From contig JBBDML010000018.1 of assembly GCA_040878345.1 (NCBI GenBank), forward strand, positions 248,001 to 312,000: a stretch of DNA of 64,000 nucleotides. Direction: 5' to 3'. The DNA comes from ZC4RG35 sp040878345. Its GTDB lineage: Bacteria; Actinomycetota; Acidimicrobiia; Spongiisociales; ZC4RG35. This document shows, one piece after another, positions 51,456 to 59,724 of the stretch. Each line of letters starts with the position of its first letter. Position 1 is the first letter of the stretch. The translations under genes and the position numbers were made by a program. The notes beneath the pieces are model-generated. The model did not search any database, was not told the origin of the DNA, and worked only from the letters and a program-made list of their open reading frames with translations.

Positions 51456-52460
51456 TTATCCGCCGATATAGGACATCTCGACCGGGACCGAGATCCGTTG
51501 GGTCTGCGCCGATCGCACCTCGGAGTAGCGGTCGTCTCGCTTGGCCCACACCTCGTCGATGACCGCGCCCACATCGACACCGGACCGCATCGCATCCCTG
51601 AGACTGGTGCCCGACGAGGCGAAAAGGCAGGTGTAGAGGGTCCCCTCCGCCGACACCCTGGCCCGGGTGCATGAAACGCAAAACGGCCTGGTCACAGAGG
51701 CGATCACCCCTATCTCACCCGATCCGTCCCGGTATCTGAACCGGTTCGCCACCTCGCCCGGGTAGTTGGGGGGAACAGCGTCGAGTGGGAACACCGCATC
51801 GATGCCCTTCAGGATCTCGTCGGCCGGGACCACATCGTCGAGTCTCCAACCGTTGGTGTTCCCCACATCCATGTACTCGATGAACCTGACGATGTGAGGT
51901 GTCCCCCTGAAATGCCGGGCCACGTCGAGGACCCCGCCATCGTTGACCCCCCTCTGCACCACGCAGTTGACCTTGATCGGGCCCAGCCCGACCTCGGCCG
52001 CGCTCTCGATGGCCGCCAGCACTGTGGAGACCGGGAAGCCCACGTCATTCATCCTCATGAAGGTGGCATCGTCCATGGCGTCGAGACTGACCGTCACCCG
52101 TTTGAGGCCCGCTTGCGCAAGGGCTCCCGCCTTTCGAGACAAAAGGGACCCGTTGGTGGTCAAGGTCACGTCATCGATCCCCTCGACCCCGGCGATCATC
52201 CCGACCAGGTCCTCGATCCCCTTGCGCAGCAAGGGCTCCCCGCCGGTTATCCGCACCTTGGTGACACCACGGGAGGCGAAGACCCTGACCAATGAGGCGA
52301 TCTCCTCGAAGGTGAGCAACTGATCGCGGGGCAGGAACTCGTGATCGGGTCCGAACATCTCGCGCGGCATGCAGTAGGTGCACCGGAAGTTGCATCGGTC
52401 GGTGACTGAGATCCTGAGATCCCGAACCGGGCGATCATAGAGGTCGGTGCTCGGCGCCAT
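51456..52460 (-). CDS. moaA: GTP 3',8-cyclase (molybdenum cofactor biosynthesis)
   Basis: Radical-SAM enzyme of 334 residues that begins molybdopterin synthesis from GTP. The N-terminal [4Fe-4S] cysteines are C23, C27, C30 in DRCNFRCTYCMPRE. The GGEP SAM motif is RITGGEPLLRK. The C-terminal cluster cysteines are in PFCVSCTRARVSAEGTLYTC. The protein ends in the essential Gly-Gly (SYIGG). It is the only Mo-cofactor gene here; moaC, moaE and moeA are not adjacent. Confidence 0.96.
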   Translation of the reverse strand: MAPSTDLYDRPVRDLRISVTDRCNFRCTYCMPREMFGPDHEFLPRDQLLTFEEIASLVRVFASRGVTKVRITGGEPLLRKGIEDLVGMIAGVEGIDDVTLTTNGSLLSRKAGALAQAGLKRVTVSLDAMDDATFMRMNDVGFPVSTVLAAIESAAEVGLGPIKVNCVVQRGVNDGGVLDVARHFRGTPHIVRFIEYMDVGNTNGWRLDDVVPADEILKGIDAVFPLDAVPPNYPGEVANRFRYRDGSGEIGVIASVTRPFCVSCTRARVSAEGTLYTCLFASSGTSLRDAMRSGVDVGAVIDEVWAKRDDRYSEVRSAQTQRISVPVEMSYIGG

Positions 52461-52608
52461 CGAGGGAGACGATAAGCCGGATCTGGGGCCCAGGTGTCAG
52501 CTGGCCCCGGAGGGGTGACTAGTCAGATCGTCACATACTGGTGTTGATCCCCAAGTAGAGGGTCGCCACCACCCGATACCTGGAAGAGATACCGACGGGA
52601 GCTATGAG

Positions 52609-52794
52609 ATGTGGACCGCGAAGAGCGCAACATTCAGGAATCGTGAGGTCACCGACACCTGTGACCACGAACAGATCAGTGTCACCACCATCGCCGGGCT
52701 GGAGCGAACGGTGTGCGGGGACTGCGGTCATGTGAGTGTCGGATACCTCTACGACCTGGTGGAGACACTGCACCCGCATCAGCCCGAGGACTGA
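52609..52794 (+). CDS. small CxxC (zinc-ribbon-like) protein
   Basis: Protein of 61 residues with a C-x-x-C pair in RTVCGDCGHVSVGYL and an upstream Cys-x-His in TDTCDHEQIS, so four potential zinc ligands. An SD-like GGGAGC lies about seven bases before the ATG. It stands alone, divergent from moaA (148-base gap), and its end overlaps that of the bactofilin-like gene by 16 bases. I do not recognise a named family. Coding is supported by ribosome-binding site, length and cysteine spacing. Confidence 0.6.
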   Translation: MWTAKSATFRNREVTDTCDHEQISVTTIAGLERTVCGDCGHVSVGYLYDLVETLHPHQPED

Positions 52795-53945
52795 GCCAAT
52801 CCTCGATCACCCCGGCTCAGGATCCAAGAGCCGAGGCCCAGGGGCAACGCGATCAGAGGGACCAGCCAGCCGACCAGCGGGAGCATCCACGCCAGGCCCA
52901 GGATGATCGAGCCCCCCAGTACCGCACCAAACGAACCTCTTCTGGCCAAGAGGCGCTTGCCGACTCTGGCCGCCACCGGTACGCCTGCCGCCATCGAGAC
53001 CACAAGCAGCAAGCCCAGGAGGGCCAGTGTCAGTGGGACCGCCAGACCGAGAAAGGGCAGGCCCGCAGCAGGAGGGGCCAGGCCCACCACCACCCCGGAA
53101 GCGGCGATCACCAACAACGGTGAGGCAAAGACGGCAGCCCCATAGAGCCAGTTCTTCCAAGGTTTGACCACCACCCGATCAGCGGCGGCCTGAGATCGCT
53201 GCGGCCATCCCCAAACGGTGGTCACCGCGGCGATGGTGAGGAAGATGATCGACATCAGCCTGGCGAACAGGACCAGGGCCCTCACCCTCAGGTTGGGCGG
53301 GAGGGTCGCCTTGTGGACAACGGTGCCACCAACGGACGCCAGTTCGAGGCCCTCCGCCTCGCGGTCCGAGCGGTACCCGAGGTCGCCCTCGACCCGTAGG
53401 TCGTCCACGACATCGAGGCGCCCCACCGCCACCTCGACATTGCCCCTGACCACTCCGGACATCTCCAATGTCCTCTGGGTCCCCGTGAGGTCATGGCCGA
53501 TAAAGCCGCCTGCCGACAACTGGAGAGCCCAGACCAGCGCATCGCCACCGATCACGGAGTCTGCGCCCATGGTGACCTTGACAGCGGTTGTGACCAGATC
53601 GCCGGAGACACTGCCGGTCACCGACACCTCCCTGGCCGCGGCCCGAACCGATCCCCCCACCGAGCCGCTGACCGAGACCGAAGGCGCCACCGCGGTCACC
53701 GACCCGGTCACCGTTCCCTCGATCCTGATCCCCTCGGCGGCGAAGGCCACCAGGTCTCCGTCCACCTCCCCGATGATGACCACTGTCATCGCACCTGCGT
53801 AGAGGTCATCGTGCACCACGTCGCCCTCCCTGATGATGACGATGTCGGAGTTGGAGGTCTCGGCAGCCAACGCCGGGGCGGTCCCGATCAGGAAGAGCCC
53901 TGCCGACAGGAGGAAGAGAGCCGGCGCCCTAGAGCGCCAGGGCAT
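52779..53945 (-). CDS. exported bactofilin-like beta-helix protein with C-terminal membrane segments
   Basis: Protein of 388 residues with an N-terminal signal peptide (PALFLLSAGLFLIGTAPALA). Residues ~45-200 form short hydrophobic turns of a polymer-forming bactofilin-type beta-helix (repeats such as GDLVAFAAEGIRIEGTVTGS, then GSVGGSVRAAAREVSVTGSV). Several transmembrane helices follow, including LLVIAASGVVVGL, LALLGLLLVVSMAAG and IILGLAWMLPLVGWLVPLIAL. True bactofilins are cytoplasmic, so this signal-peptide and membrane version may act at the outer face of the membrane. The ATG at 53945 lies inside the end of nuoN of cluster 2, so it may ride on that operon. Confidence 0.8.
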   Translation of the reverse strand: MPWRSRAPALFLLSAGLFLIGTAPALAAETSNSDIVIIREGDVVHDDLYAGAMTVVIIGEVDGDLVAFAAEGIRIEGTVTGSVTAVAPSVSVSGSVGGSVRAAAREVSVTGSVSGDLVTTAVKVTMGADSVIGGDALVWALQLSAGGFIGHDLTGTQRTLEMSGVVRGNVEVAVGRLDVVDDLRVEGDLGYRSDREAEGLELASVGGTVVHKATLPPNLRVRALVLFARLMSIIFLTIAAVTTVWGWPQRSQAAADRVVVKPWKNWLYGAAVFASPLLVIAASGVVVGLAPPAAGLPFLGLAVPLTLALLGLLLVVSMAAGVPVAARVGKRLLARRGSFGAVLGGSIILGLAWMLPLVGWLVPLIALPLGLGSWILSRGDRGLAQSSG

Positions 53946-55386
53946 CAGAGGCAAGGTCGAGGAGGAATCCGGGGAAAATTCCCCAACCGATGGTGGCGGC
54001 AACCGCGAGCAGGACGACCCACCGCACCGGGACCGGTACCGCCGTCTCGGCACCCTCTGCGTCCTCCATGTACATGGTGACGATGATTCTCAGATAGAAG
54101 GCAAGAGCGATCACCGAGGCGAGCACGGCGATGATCACCAGCCAATGCTGGCCGCGGTCCCAGGCACCGGAGAAGACCCCGAACTTGGCGACGAATCCGG
54201 CGGTGAGGGGCATACCCGCCATCCCGAGGAGGAGCACCGAGAAACCCGCGGCCAGACCCGGGCTCTTTGCAGCCAACCCCTTGTAGTCGCTCAATTCGGA
54301 TGCGGTGACCGCCGGGCCGCTCACCGCGGAGACCACTGCGAAGGCCCCCACCAGTTGTAGTGCGTATACAGCCACATAGAAGAGAACCCCATCGCTGACG
54401 GCCCCGACCACCCCGGTCATGATGAACCCGGCATGGGCCACGCCGGAATAGGCCAGCATCCTCTTGACGTCACTCTGCACCAGGGCGACCACGGAGCCGA
54501 GAAGCATCGAGAGGGCGGCGATGCCTCCCATCACCGGCACCCAGCTCGCCTCCAGCTCGACGACACCGGTGAGGAAGATCCGCGCCATCGCGGCGAAACC
54601 GGCGACCTTGGCCACACCGGCCAAGTAGCCCACCAGCCCGGCAGGGGCACCCTGGTAGACGTCTGGGGCCCAGGCATGAAAGGGGGCGGCCGACACCTTG
54701 AACCCGAGGCCAACGATGATCAGTCCCAGCCCGACCATGAGCACCGCCGGGTTGGCCACCACCACCCGGGAGAAGAACTCCCGGATCGCAATGATTTCCA
54801 GCTCACCGGTCCCCGCGTAGAGCAGGGCGACGCCATAGACGAAGATCGCCGATGCGAACGAGCCCAGGAGGAAGTACTTCATGGCGGCCTCGTCGGAGCC
54901 GGCCCGCTCCCGGGTCAACCCGGCGAGGACGTAGAGGGCGATCGAGCCCACCTCGAGGCCGAGGAACAGCATCACCAGGTTGTTCGACGACACCATGAGA
55001 GAGAACCCGGCGGTGGCGAGCAGGACCAGGGCGATGGCCTCTGCGCCCCTCCGGCCGGTCGACTCGATCAACCGCCATCCGGAGACCAGGCCCATGGCGG
55101 TCACCGCCAGAAGGGCGAGGCGCCCGAACACGGCGAACCCATCCATCACGATCAGCCCCGAGAAGACGACCAGATCCGCAGCGAGATCCGCACGGACCAC
55201 GTCAGCCACCTCGATCCACTGCACCACGGTGACACCGGTGGCCAGGAAGATGGCCAACCCGGCGGCGCCGCCCAACACCCAGGCGGGCGGCTTCCACTCC
55301 ACGTCGACCAAGAGCACCACCCCCGCTCCCAAGGCGAGAAGCAGCTCGGGGAGGATCGCCAGCCAGCTGACCTCAGGAGTCGTCAT
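53929..55386 (-). CDS. nuoN: NADH-quinone oxidoreductase subunit N (cluster 2)
   Basis: Antiporter-like subunit of 485 residues, the second NuoN in the window. It has LEVGSIALYVLAGLTRERAGSDEAAMKYFLLGSFASAIFVYG and KVSAAPFHAWAPDVYQGAPAGLVGYLAGVAKVAGF. Alignment by eye shows the same functional Lys and Glu as cluster 1 NuoN but clearly divergent sequence, so the two are old paralogues rather than a recent duplication. The start overlaps the nuoM2 stop by four bases. Confidence 0.95.
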   Translation of the reverse strand: MTTPEVSWLAILPELLLALGAGVVLLVDVEWKPPAWVLGGAAGLAIFLATGVTVVQWIEVADVVRADLAADLVVFSGLIVMDGFAVFGRLALLAVTAMGLVSGWRLIESTGRRGAEAIALVLLATAGFSLMVSSNNLVMLFLGLEVGSIALYVLAGLTRERAGSDEAAMKYFLLGSFASAIFVYGVALLYAGTGELEIIAIREFFSRVVVANPAVLMVGLGLIIVGLGFKVSAAPFHAWAPDVYQGAPAGLVGYLAGVAKVAGFAAMARIFLTGVVELEASWVPVMGGIAALSMLLGSVVALVQSDVKRMLAYSGVAHAGFIMTGVVGAVSDGVLFYVAVYALQLVGAFAVVSAVSGPAVTASELSDYKGLAAKSPGLAAGFSVLLLGMAGMPLTAGFVAKFGVFSGAWDRGQHWLVIIAVLASVIALAFYLRIIVTMYMEDAEGAETAVPVPVRWVVLLAVAATIGWGIFPGFLLDLASDALAL

Positions 55387-56906
55387 CGGCCGACCACCAG
55401 GACATCTTCGAGACGGCCCGGGTAGGAGACGGTGAACCCGGTGCTGGCCTCGATACGGTCCAGAGTCGACTCGGTGGACGGGGCGATCCGGTCGAGCAGC
55501 AGCCCCGGGTAGAGACCGATGACCACCACCAATGCCGCCAGCGGGGCGAGCAGAGCCAACTCGCGGATGCTGAGGTCCGACAACACCCGGTTCTCCTCAC
55601 TCCGAGGCAGACCGGTGAAGACCCTCTGATAGGCCCACAACAGGTAGATGGCGGCCAGGATGACCCCGAGGGCGGCGAGCACGGCGAGCGGAGCAAGTGT
55701 GGCGTAGCTGCCGATCAACACCAGGAACTCACCGATGAACCCGTTGAGCCCGGGCAGACCGATGGAGGCGAACACCATGAAGAGGAAGAAGCCCGACAAC
55801 CGCGGCATCACCTTCTGCAGGCCATCCAATTCGGAGATCTGCTTGGTGTGCCTTCGGTCATAGATCATCCCCACCAGGAGGAACAAGGCCCCGGTGGTGA
55901 GGCCATGGTTGACGTTTTGGATGACCGCACCCTGAAGCGAGCCCGAGGTGAGGGCAAAGGTGCCGAGGACGACGAACCCGAGATGGCTGACCGACGAGTA
56001 GGCCACCAGCCGTTTCAGGTCGGGTTGGACGATCGCCACCACCGCCCCGTAGATGATCCCGACCACGGCAAGCGTGCCCATGATCCACACCGAGTCGACC
56101 GATGCCTGGGGGAACAGGCCGAGGTTGAAACGGATCAGCCCATAAGTGCCCAGCTTCAGGAGCACCCCCGCCAGCAGGATCGACCCGGCGGTGGGCGCCT
56201 CGGTGTGAGCGTCGGGGAGCCAGGTGTGCAATGGGAAGAGTGGGACCTTGACCGCGAAGGCCAGGGCAAACCCGGCGAAGAGCCACCGCTCGGTGCCGGC
56301 TGAGATGTCGAGTCGCATCAGGTCGGCGAGGTCGAATGACGGGGCCCCTGCCTGGGCATTGTGGATCAGGGCCAGGGCGATGATCCCGGCCAGCATCAAT
56401 GCCGAGCCAAAAGCGGTGTAGATGAAGAACTTGAAGGCGGCGTAGACCCGGCGCTCACTCCCCCAGATCCCGATGATGAAGTACATGGGAATCAGCACCG
56501 CCTCGAAGAAGACGAAGAACAGGAAGAGATCGGTGGCGAGGAAGGCTCCGATCATCCCTGCCTCGAGGAGGAGGGTCAGGGCGACGAACTCCTTGACCCG
56601 CCTGGTGATGGTGGTCGAGGCGCCGAGGGAGATCGGTATCAGCAAGGCGGTCAGGACCACCATCGGCATCGAGATCCCATCGACACCGAGCCTCCACCCG
56701 ATGCCCCAGGGGCGATACCAGGCGAGGTCCTCGGCGAACTGATAGCCGGCCACCGGATCGAAGGCCCAGAACAGGTAGCCGGCGAGCGTCAGGGTGATCA
56801 TGGAGAGCCCGATGCCCAGGGGCAGATGAAGCTCACGCCTGCGCGCCGGGACCAGCGCCACCACCACCGCTCCCACCATGGGTGTCAGGATCAGTGCGGT
56901 CAGCAT
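55383..56906 (-). CDS. nuoM: NADH-quinone oxidoreductase subunit M (cluster 2)
   Basis: Antiporter-like subunit of 507 residues. It has GVDGISMPMVVLTALLIP, FFVFFEAVLIPMYFIIGIWG with the key Glu, FAVKVPLFPLHTWLPDAHTEAPTAGS and RLVAYSSVSHLGFVVLG. The ATG at 56906 shares one base with the nuoL2 stop (TGATG). A very long upstream open frame that appears to fuse it to nuoL2 is an artefact of another reading phase. Confidence 0.95.
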   Translation of the reverse strand: MLTALILTPMVGAVVVALVPARRRELHLPLGIGLSMITLTLAGYLFWAFDPVAGYQFAEDLAWYRPWGIGWRLGVDGISMPMVVLTALLIPISLGASTTITRRVKEFVALTLLLEAGMIGAFLATDLFLFFVFFEAVLIPMYFIIGIWGSERRVYAAFKFFIYTAFGSALMLAGIIALALIHNAQAGAPSFDLADLMRLDISAGTERWLFAGFALAFAVKVPLFPLHTWLPDAHTEAPTAGSILLAGVLLKLGTYGLIRFNLGLFPQASVDSVWIMGTLAVVGIIYGAVVAIVQPDLKRLVAYSSVSHLGFVVLGTFALTSGSLQGAVIQNVNHGLTTGALFLLVGMIYDRRHTKQISELDGLQKVMPRLSGFFLFMVFASIGLPGLNGFIGEFLVLIGSYATLAPLAVLAALGVILAAIYLLWAYQRVFTGLPRSEENRVLSDLSIRELALLAPLAALVVVIGLYPGLLLDRIAPSTESTLDRIEASTGFTVSYPGRLEDVLVVGR

Positions 56907-58789
56907 CACACCCCTCCTGCCACCAGCCAGATGACCACGGCGATCGTCCCGGCGAGCAAGAATGCGGCATAGCTGCGCACCTGACCGGTTTGTGCCAGAC
57001 GTGCCCGGGCGCCCAACTCCCTGAACGCCCGCCCCACCCCGTTGACTGCGCCATCGATCAGCCCCGTGTCCACGGAGAAGGCAGCGACCTCGGCGAGCTT
57101 TTTCCCGGGGGCGACGAGCGCAGACCCGTAGATGTCGTCGACCCCGTAGGCCTCCTCCCAGATGCCCCAGATCGGCTGGAAACCCGCCTCGAAGCCCACC
57201 CAGAGCTCTTCGGGGCGGTTGTAGGCCAGATAGGCGGCTGCGATCCCGGCCAACCCGGCGAGCACCGCAACCGCCGCCAGCACGATGAACATCAGCCAGC
57301 CCTCCGGCGGGTGCTGCACCGACAAGCCCTCGTAGACCGGGTCGAGGAAGTGCTCGAGGGTGGTACGCAGCGGGGTGTTGACCAGGCCCCCGACCACGGT
57401 CAGCCCGGCCAGCGCCACCAGCGGGACGGTCATCACCCGGGGGCCATCGTGGGGGTCCGCCCCCGGGTCCCATCTCGGCTCGCCCATGAACACCAGCACC
57501 CACTGGCGTGTCATGTAGAAAGCAGTGAGAAGGGCGGTGACCAATCCCAGCACCCAGAGTGCGGAGTACCACCCGCCGCGTCCGAAGAGGCTGGCCAAGA
57601 CCTCGTCCTTGGACCAGAACCCGGCCAGTGGTGGGATGCCGGCGATCGCCGCCGTGGCTATCCCCATGGTGACCGCGGTGACAGGCATCTTTTTGAGCAG
57701 CCCGCCCATCTTCCGCATGTCCTGCTGGTCGCCCAGGGCATGGATCACGGCACCGGCTCCGAGGAAGAGCAATGCCTTGAAGAAGGCATGCGTCATGAGG
57801 TGGAACAGGCCTGCCATGTAGGCGGTGGCGCCGACCGCCATGAACATGTACCCGAGCTGGGAGATGGTCGAGTAGGCCAGGACCCTCTTGATGTCGGTCT
57901 GCGCCAAGGCGATTGTCGCCGCCCAAATCGCGGTGAGCGCTCCAATGGTCGCCACCGTGACTTGTGCGGTTGGTGACATCTCGAAGATGGCGGCCGACCG
58001 GGCGATCAGATACACGCCGGCGGTGACCATCGTGGCCGCATGGATCAGCGCGGACACCGGGGTGGGGCCCTCCATCGCGTCCGGGAGCCAGACGTAGAGC
58101 GGGATCTGCGCCGACTTGCCCGCCGCCGCGAGCAGGAAGAGCAGGCCGATTGCGGTGGCCCAACCGGTACCAAGCTCGCCAGCCCTCTCGAAGACGCCGG
58201 AGTATGAGAGGGTGCCGAACGTGGTGAACACCAGCATCAGCCCGACCATGAGGCCGAAGTCACCGATCCTGTTGACCACGAACGCCTTCTTGGCGGCCCC
58301 GGCGGCTGCCTCCCTGGTGAACCAGAACCCGATCAGCAGGTAAGAGCAGAGACCGACCAGCTCCCAGCCGAGGAACAACATGCCGTAGTTGCCGGCCAGC
58401 ACCAGGATCAGCATCGAAGCGGCGAACAGGTTGAGATTGGTGAAGAACCTGTGGAACCCGTGATCCCCATGCATGTAGCCGATGGCAAACAGGTGGATCA
58501 GGGCGCCCACGCCGGTGACGATCAACGTCATCAGCGCCGACAAGGGGTCCCAGAGGATCTCGAGATTGGCTCCGATTGCGGGCATCCATTCCCAGAGCAA
58601 CACGGTGGTGCCCCGGTCCCCGCCCCTGACGAACGGAAGGGCCTCGACCAGGGCGATGAGGAACGAGCCACCGACGGCTGTGGTGGCCAGCCATCCGGCC
58701 ATTGGCTCCCTGAGGAAGCGCCCGAAGAAGTGCAGCCCGATCGCCCCGGCCAGCGGCAGGGCGATTATCAGCCAGAGTAAGTCAGCCAC
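56906..58789 (-). CDS. nuoL: NADH-quinone oxidoreductase subunit L (cluster 2)
   Basis: Antiporter-like subunit of 627 residues with a C-terminal lateral helix. It has the GWELVGLCSYLLIGFWFTREAAAGAAKKAFVVNRIGDFGL and KSAQIPLYVWLPDAMEGPTPVSALIHAATMVTAGVYLIARS blocks, then KRVLAYSTISQLGYMFMAVG. The GTG at 58789 (VADLLWLIIALPLAG) is the natural start; earlier candidates read through GTAC element E. The order K-(element)-L mirrors cluster 1. Confidence 0.95.
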   Translation of the reverse strand: MADLLWLIIALPLAGAIGLHFFGRFLREPMAGWLATTAVGGSFLIALVEALPFVRGGDRGTTVLLWEWMPAIGANLEILWDPLSALMTLIVTGVGALIHLFAIGYMHGDHGFHRFFTNLNLFAASMLILVLAGNYGMLFLGWELVGLCSYLLIGFWFTREAAAGAAKKAFVVNRIGDFGLMVGLMLVFTTFGTLSYSGVFERAGELGTGWATAIGLLFLLAAAGKSAQIPLYVWLPDAMEGPTPVSALIHAATMVTAGVYLIARSAAIFEMSPTAQVTVATIGALTAIWAATIALAQTDIKRVLAYSTISQLGYMFMAVGATAYMAGLFHLMTHAFFKALLFLGAGAVIHALGDQQDMRKMGGLLKKMPVTAVTMGIATAAIAGIPPLAGFWSKDEVLASLFGRGGWYSALWVLGLVTALLTAFYMTRQWVLVFMGEPRWDPGADPHDGPRVMTVPLVALAGLTVVGGLVNTPLRTTLEHFLDPVYEGLSVQHPPEGWLMFIVLAAVAVLAGLAGIAAAYLAYNRPEELWVGFEAGFQPIWGIWEEAYGVDDIYGSALVAPGKKLAEVAAFSVDTGLIDGAVNGVGRAFRELGARARLAQTGQVRSYAAFLLAGTIAVVIWLVAGGV

Positions 58790-58804
58790 GGATGACTTTC
58801 TCTG

Positions 58805-58876
58805 AGTACTGAGTAATGGGTACTGAGTACATGTTGAAGGGGACTGTCCCAGTACCAAGTACCAAGTACCAAGTAC
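58805..58876. repeat. GTAC-heptad element, copy E
   Basis: Between nuoK and nuoL of cluster 2. Left GAGTACTGAGTAATGGGTAC, right AGTACCAAGTACCAAGTACC in tandem heptads, opposing each other around GGGGACTGTCCC, which is itself a small palindrome. It lies at the same gene junction as copy C in cluster 1. Confidence 0.85.
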
Positions 58877-58878
58877 AG

Positions 58879-58907
58879 CTGATGATGGAACGCAGTTCCA
58901 TCATCAG
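58879..58907. terminator. perfect 13-bp hairpin at the end of nuoK (cluster 2)
   Basis: CTGATGATGGAAC-GCA-GTTCCATCATCAG is an exact palindrome with a three-base loop, and it includes the nuoK stop codon. On the minus strand it is followed by the GTAC element, not a T-run, so it may be an RNA stability or processing hairpin rather than an intrinsic terminator. Confidence 0.6.
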
Positions 58908-59206
58908 CCCTTCAGCTCGCTCAACTCGTCGACCGAAGCGGTGGACATGAGCCGGAAGATCGAGACGATGATGGCCAGGCCGACGACTACCTCGGCAGCG
59001 GCCACGACGAGGATGAAGAACACCGCGACCTGGCCGTTGATGTCGTTGAGTGCCCTGCCGGCCGCGATCAGGGTCAGATTGACCGCGTTGAGCATCAACT
59101 CGATGCACATGAACATCACCAATGCGTTGCGACGGATCAGCAGCCCCATGGCCCCGATCACGAACAGCGCCGCCGCCAGCGCCATGTACCAGCCCGGGTC
59201 CACCAT
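58904..59206 (-). CDS. nuoK: NADH-quinone oxidoreductase subunit K (cluster 2)
   Basis: Membrane subunit of 100 residues with three helices. Conserved Glu residues are in MFMCIELMLNAVNLTLIAAG and LVVAAAEVVVGLAIIVSIF. It ends STASVDELSELKG. The ATG at 59206 shares one base with the nuoJ2 stop. A perfect hairpin overlaps its stop codon. Confidence 0.95.
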   Translation of the reverse strand: MVDPGWYMALAAALFVIGAMGLLIRRNALVMFMCIELMLNAVNLTLIAAGRALNDINGQVAVFFILVVAAAEVVVGLAIIVSIFRLMSTASVDELSELKG

Positions 59207-59724
59207 CAGCCTTCCCTCCTCCGATAGTGGGCGAGGGCGATAGCGCCTGCTGCGGCGATGGTGAGCAGGAGGGCGGTGGTCTCGAACGCCAGCACCCAGT
59301 CGGTGAACATAGGTCGAGCGATCCTCTCAACCGTCCCGTTGGTGGCATCCACCGAGATCGCGGTTGCCGCCGGGACCCAATCGAAGCCGGCCAGGGTGAG
59401 AGTGGCGGCGACGACCACGATGAGGCCCCCGATGGCCAGGGTCAGGGGTCTCTGGTAGGGCAGGCGCTCGTCACGGTCTTCGCTCTTGTCGACCCCTATC
59501 AACATGATCACGAAGAGGAACAAGGTCATAACCGCGCCTGCGTAGACGATGACCTGGACCGCGGCCACGGCATGGGCCAGCTGCGCCACGTAGAGCACAG
59601 CCACCGAGAACAGGGTGGCGAGGAGGCCTATCGCCGAGTAGACCGGGTTGCGGGCGATCACCACGGTGAGGGCCCCGGCCAAAGCCGCCACCGCCATCAG
59701 CACGAAGATCACCGCCTCAGCCAT
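59206..59724 (-). CDS. nuoJ: NADH-quinone oxidoreductase subunit J (cluster 2)
   Basis: ND6-like subunit of 172 residues with the conserved helix-3 segment LAHAVAAVQVIVYAGAVMTLFLFVIMLIGVD, where the VIVYAGAV kink is diagnostic. It overlaps the nuoI2 end by eight bases and the nuoK2 start by one. The polar loop DKSEDRDERLPYQ follows helix 3. Confidence 0.94.
   Translation of the reverse strand: MAEAVIFVLMAVAALAGALTVVIARNPVYSAIGLLATLFSVAVLYVAQLAHAVAAVQVIVYAGAVMTLFLFVIMLIGVDKSEDRDERLPYQRPLTLAIGGLIVVVAATLTLAGFDWVPAATAISVDATNGTVERIARPMFTDWVLAFETTALLLTIAAAGAIALAHYRRREG

Noticed and set aside
55383..58163. Apparent 926-codon fusion extending nuoM of cluster 2 upstream
   Set aside because: The extension is in another phase of nuoL; the real nuoM starts at the ATG at 56906.
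39103..58876. GTAC arrays as CRISPR repeats
   Set aside because: Units are 7 bp, without unique spacers of constant size, and no cas genes are nearby.
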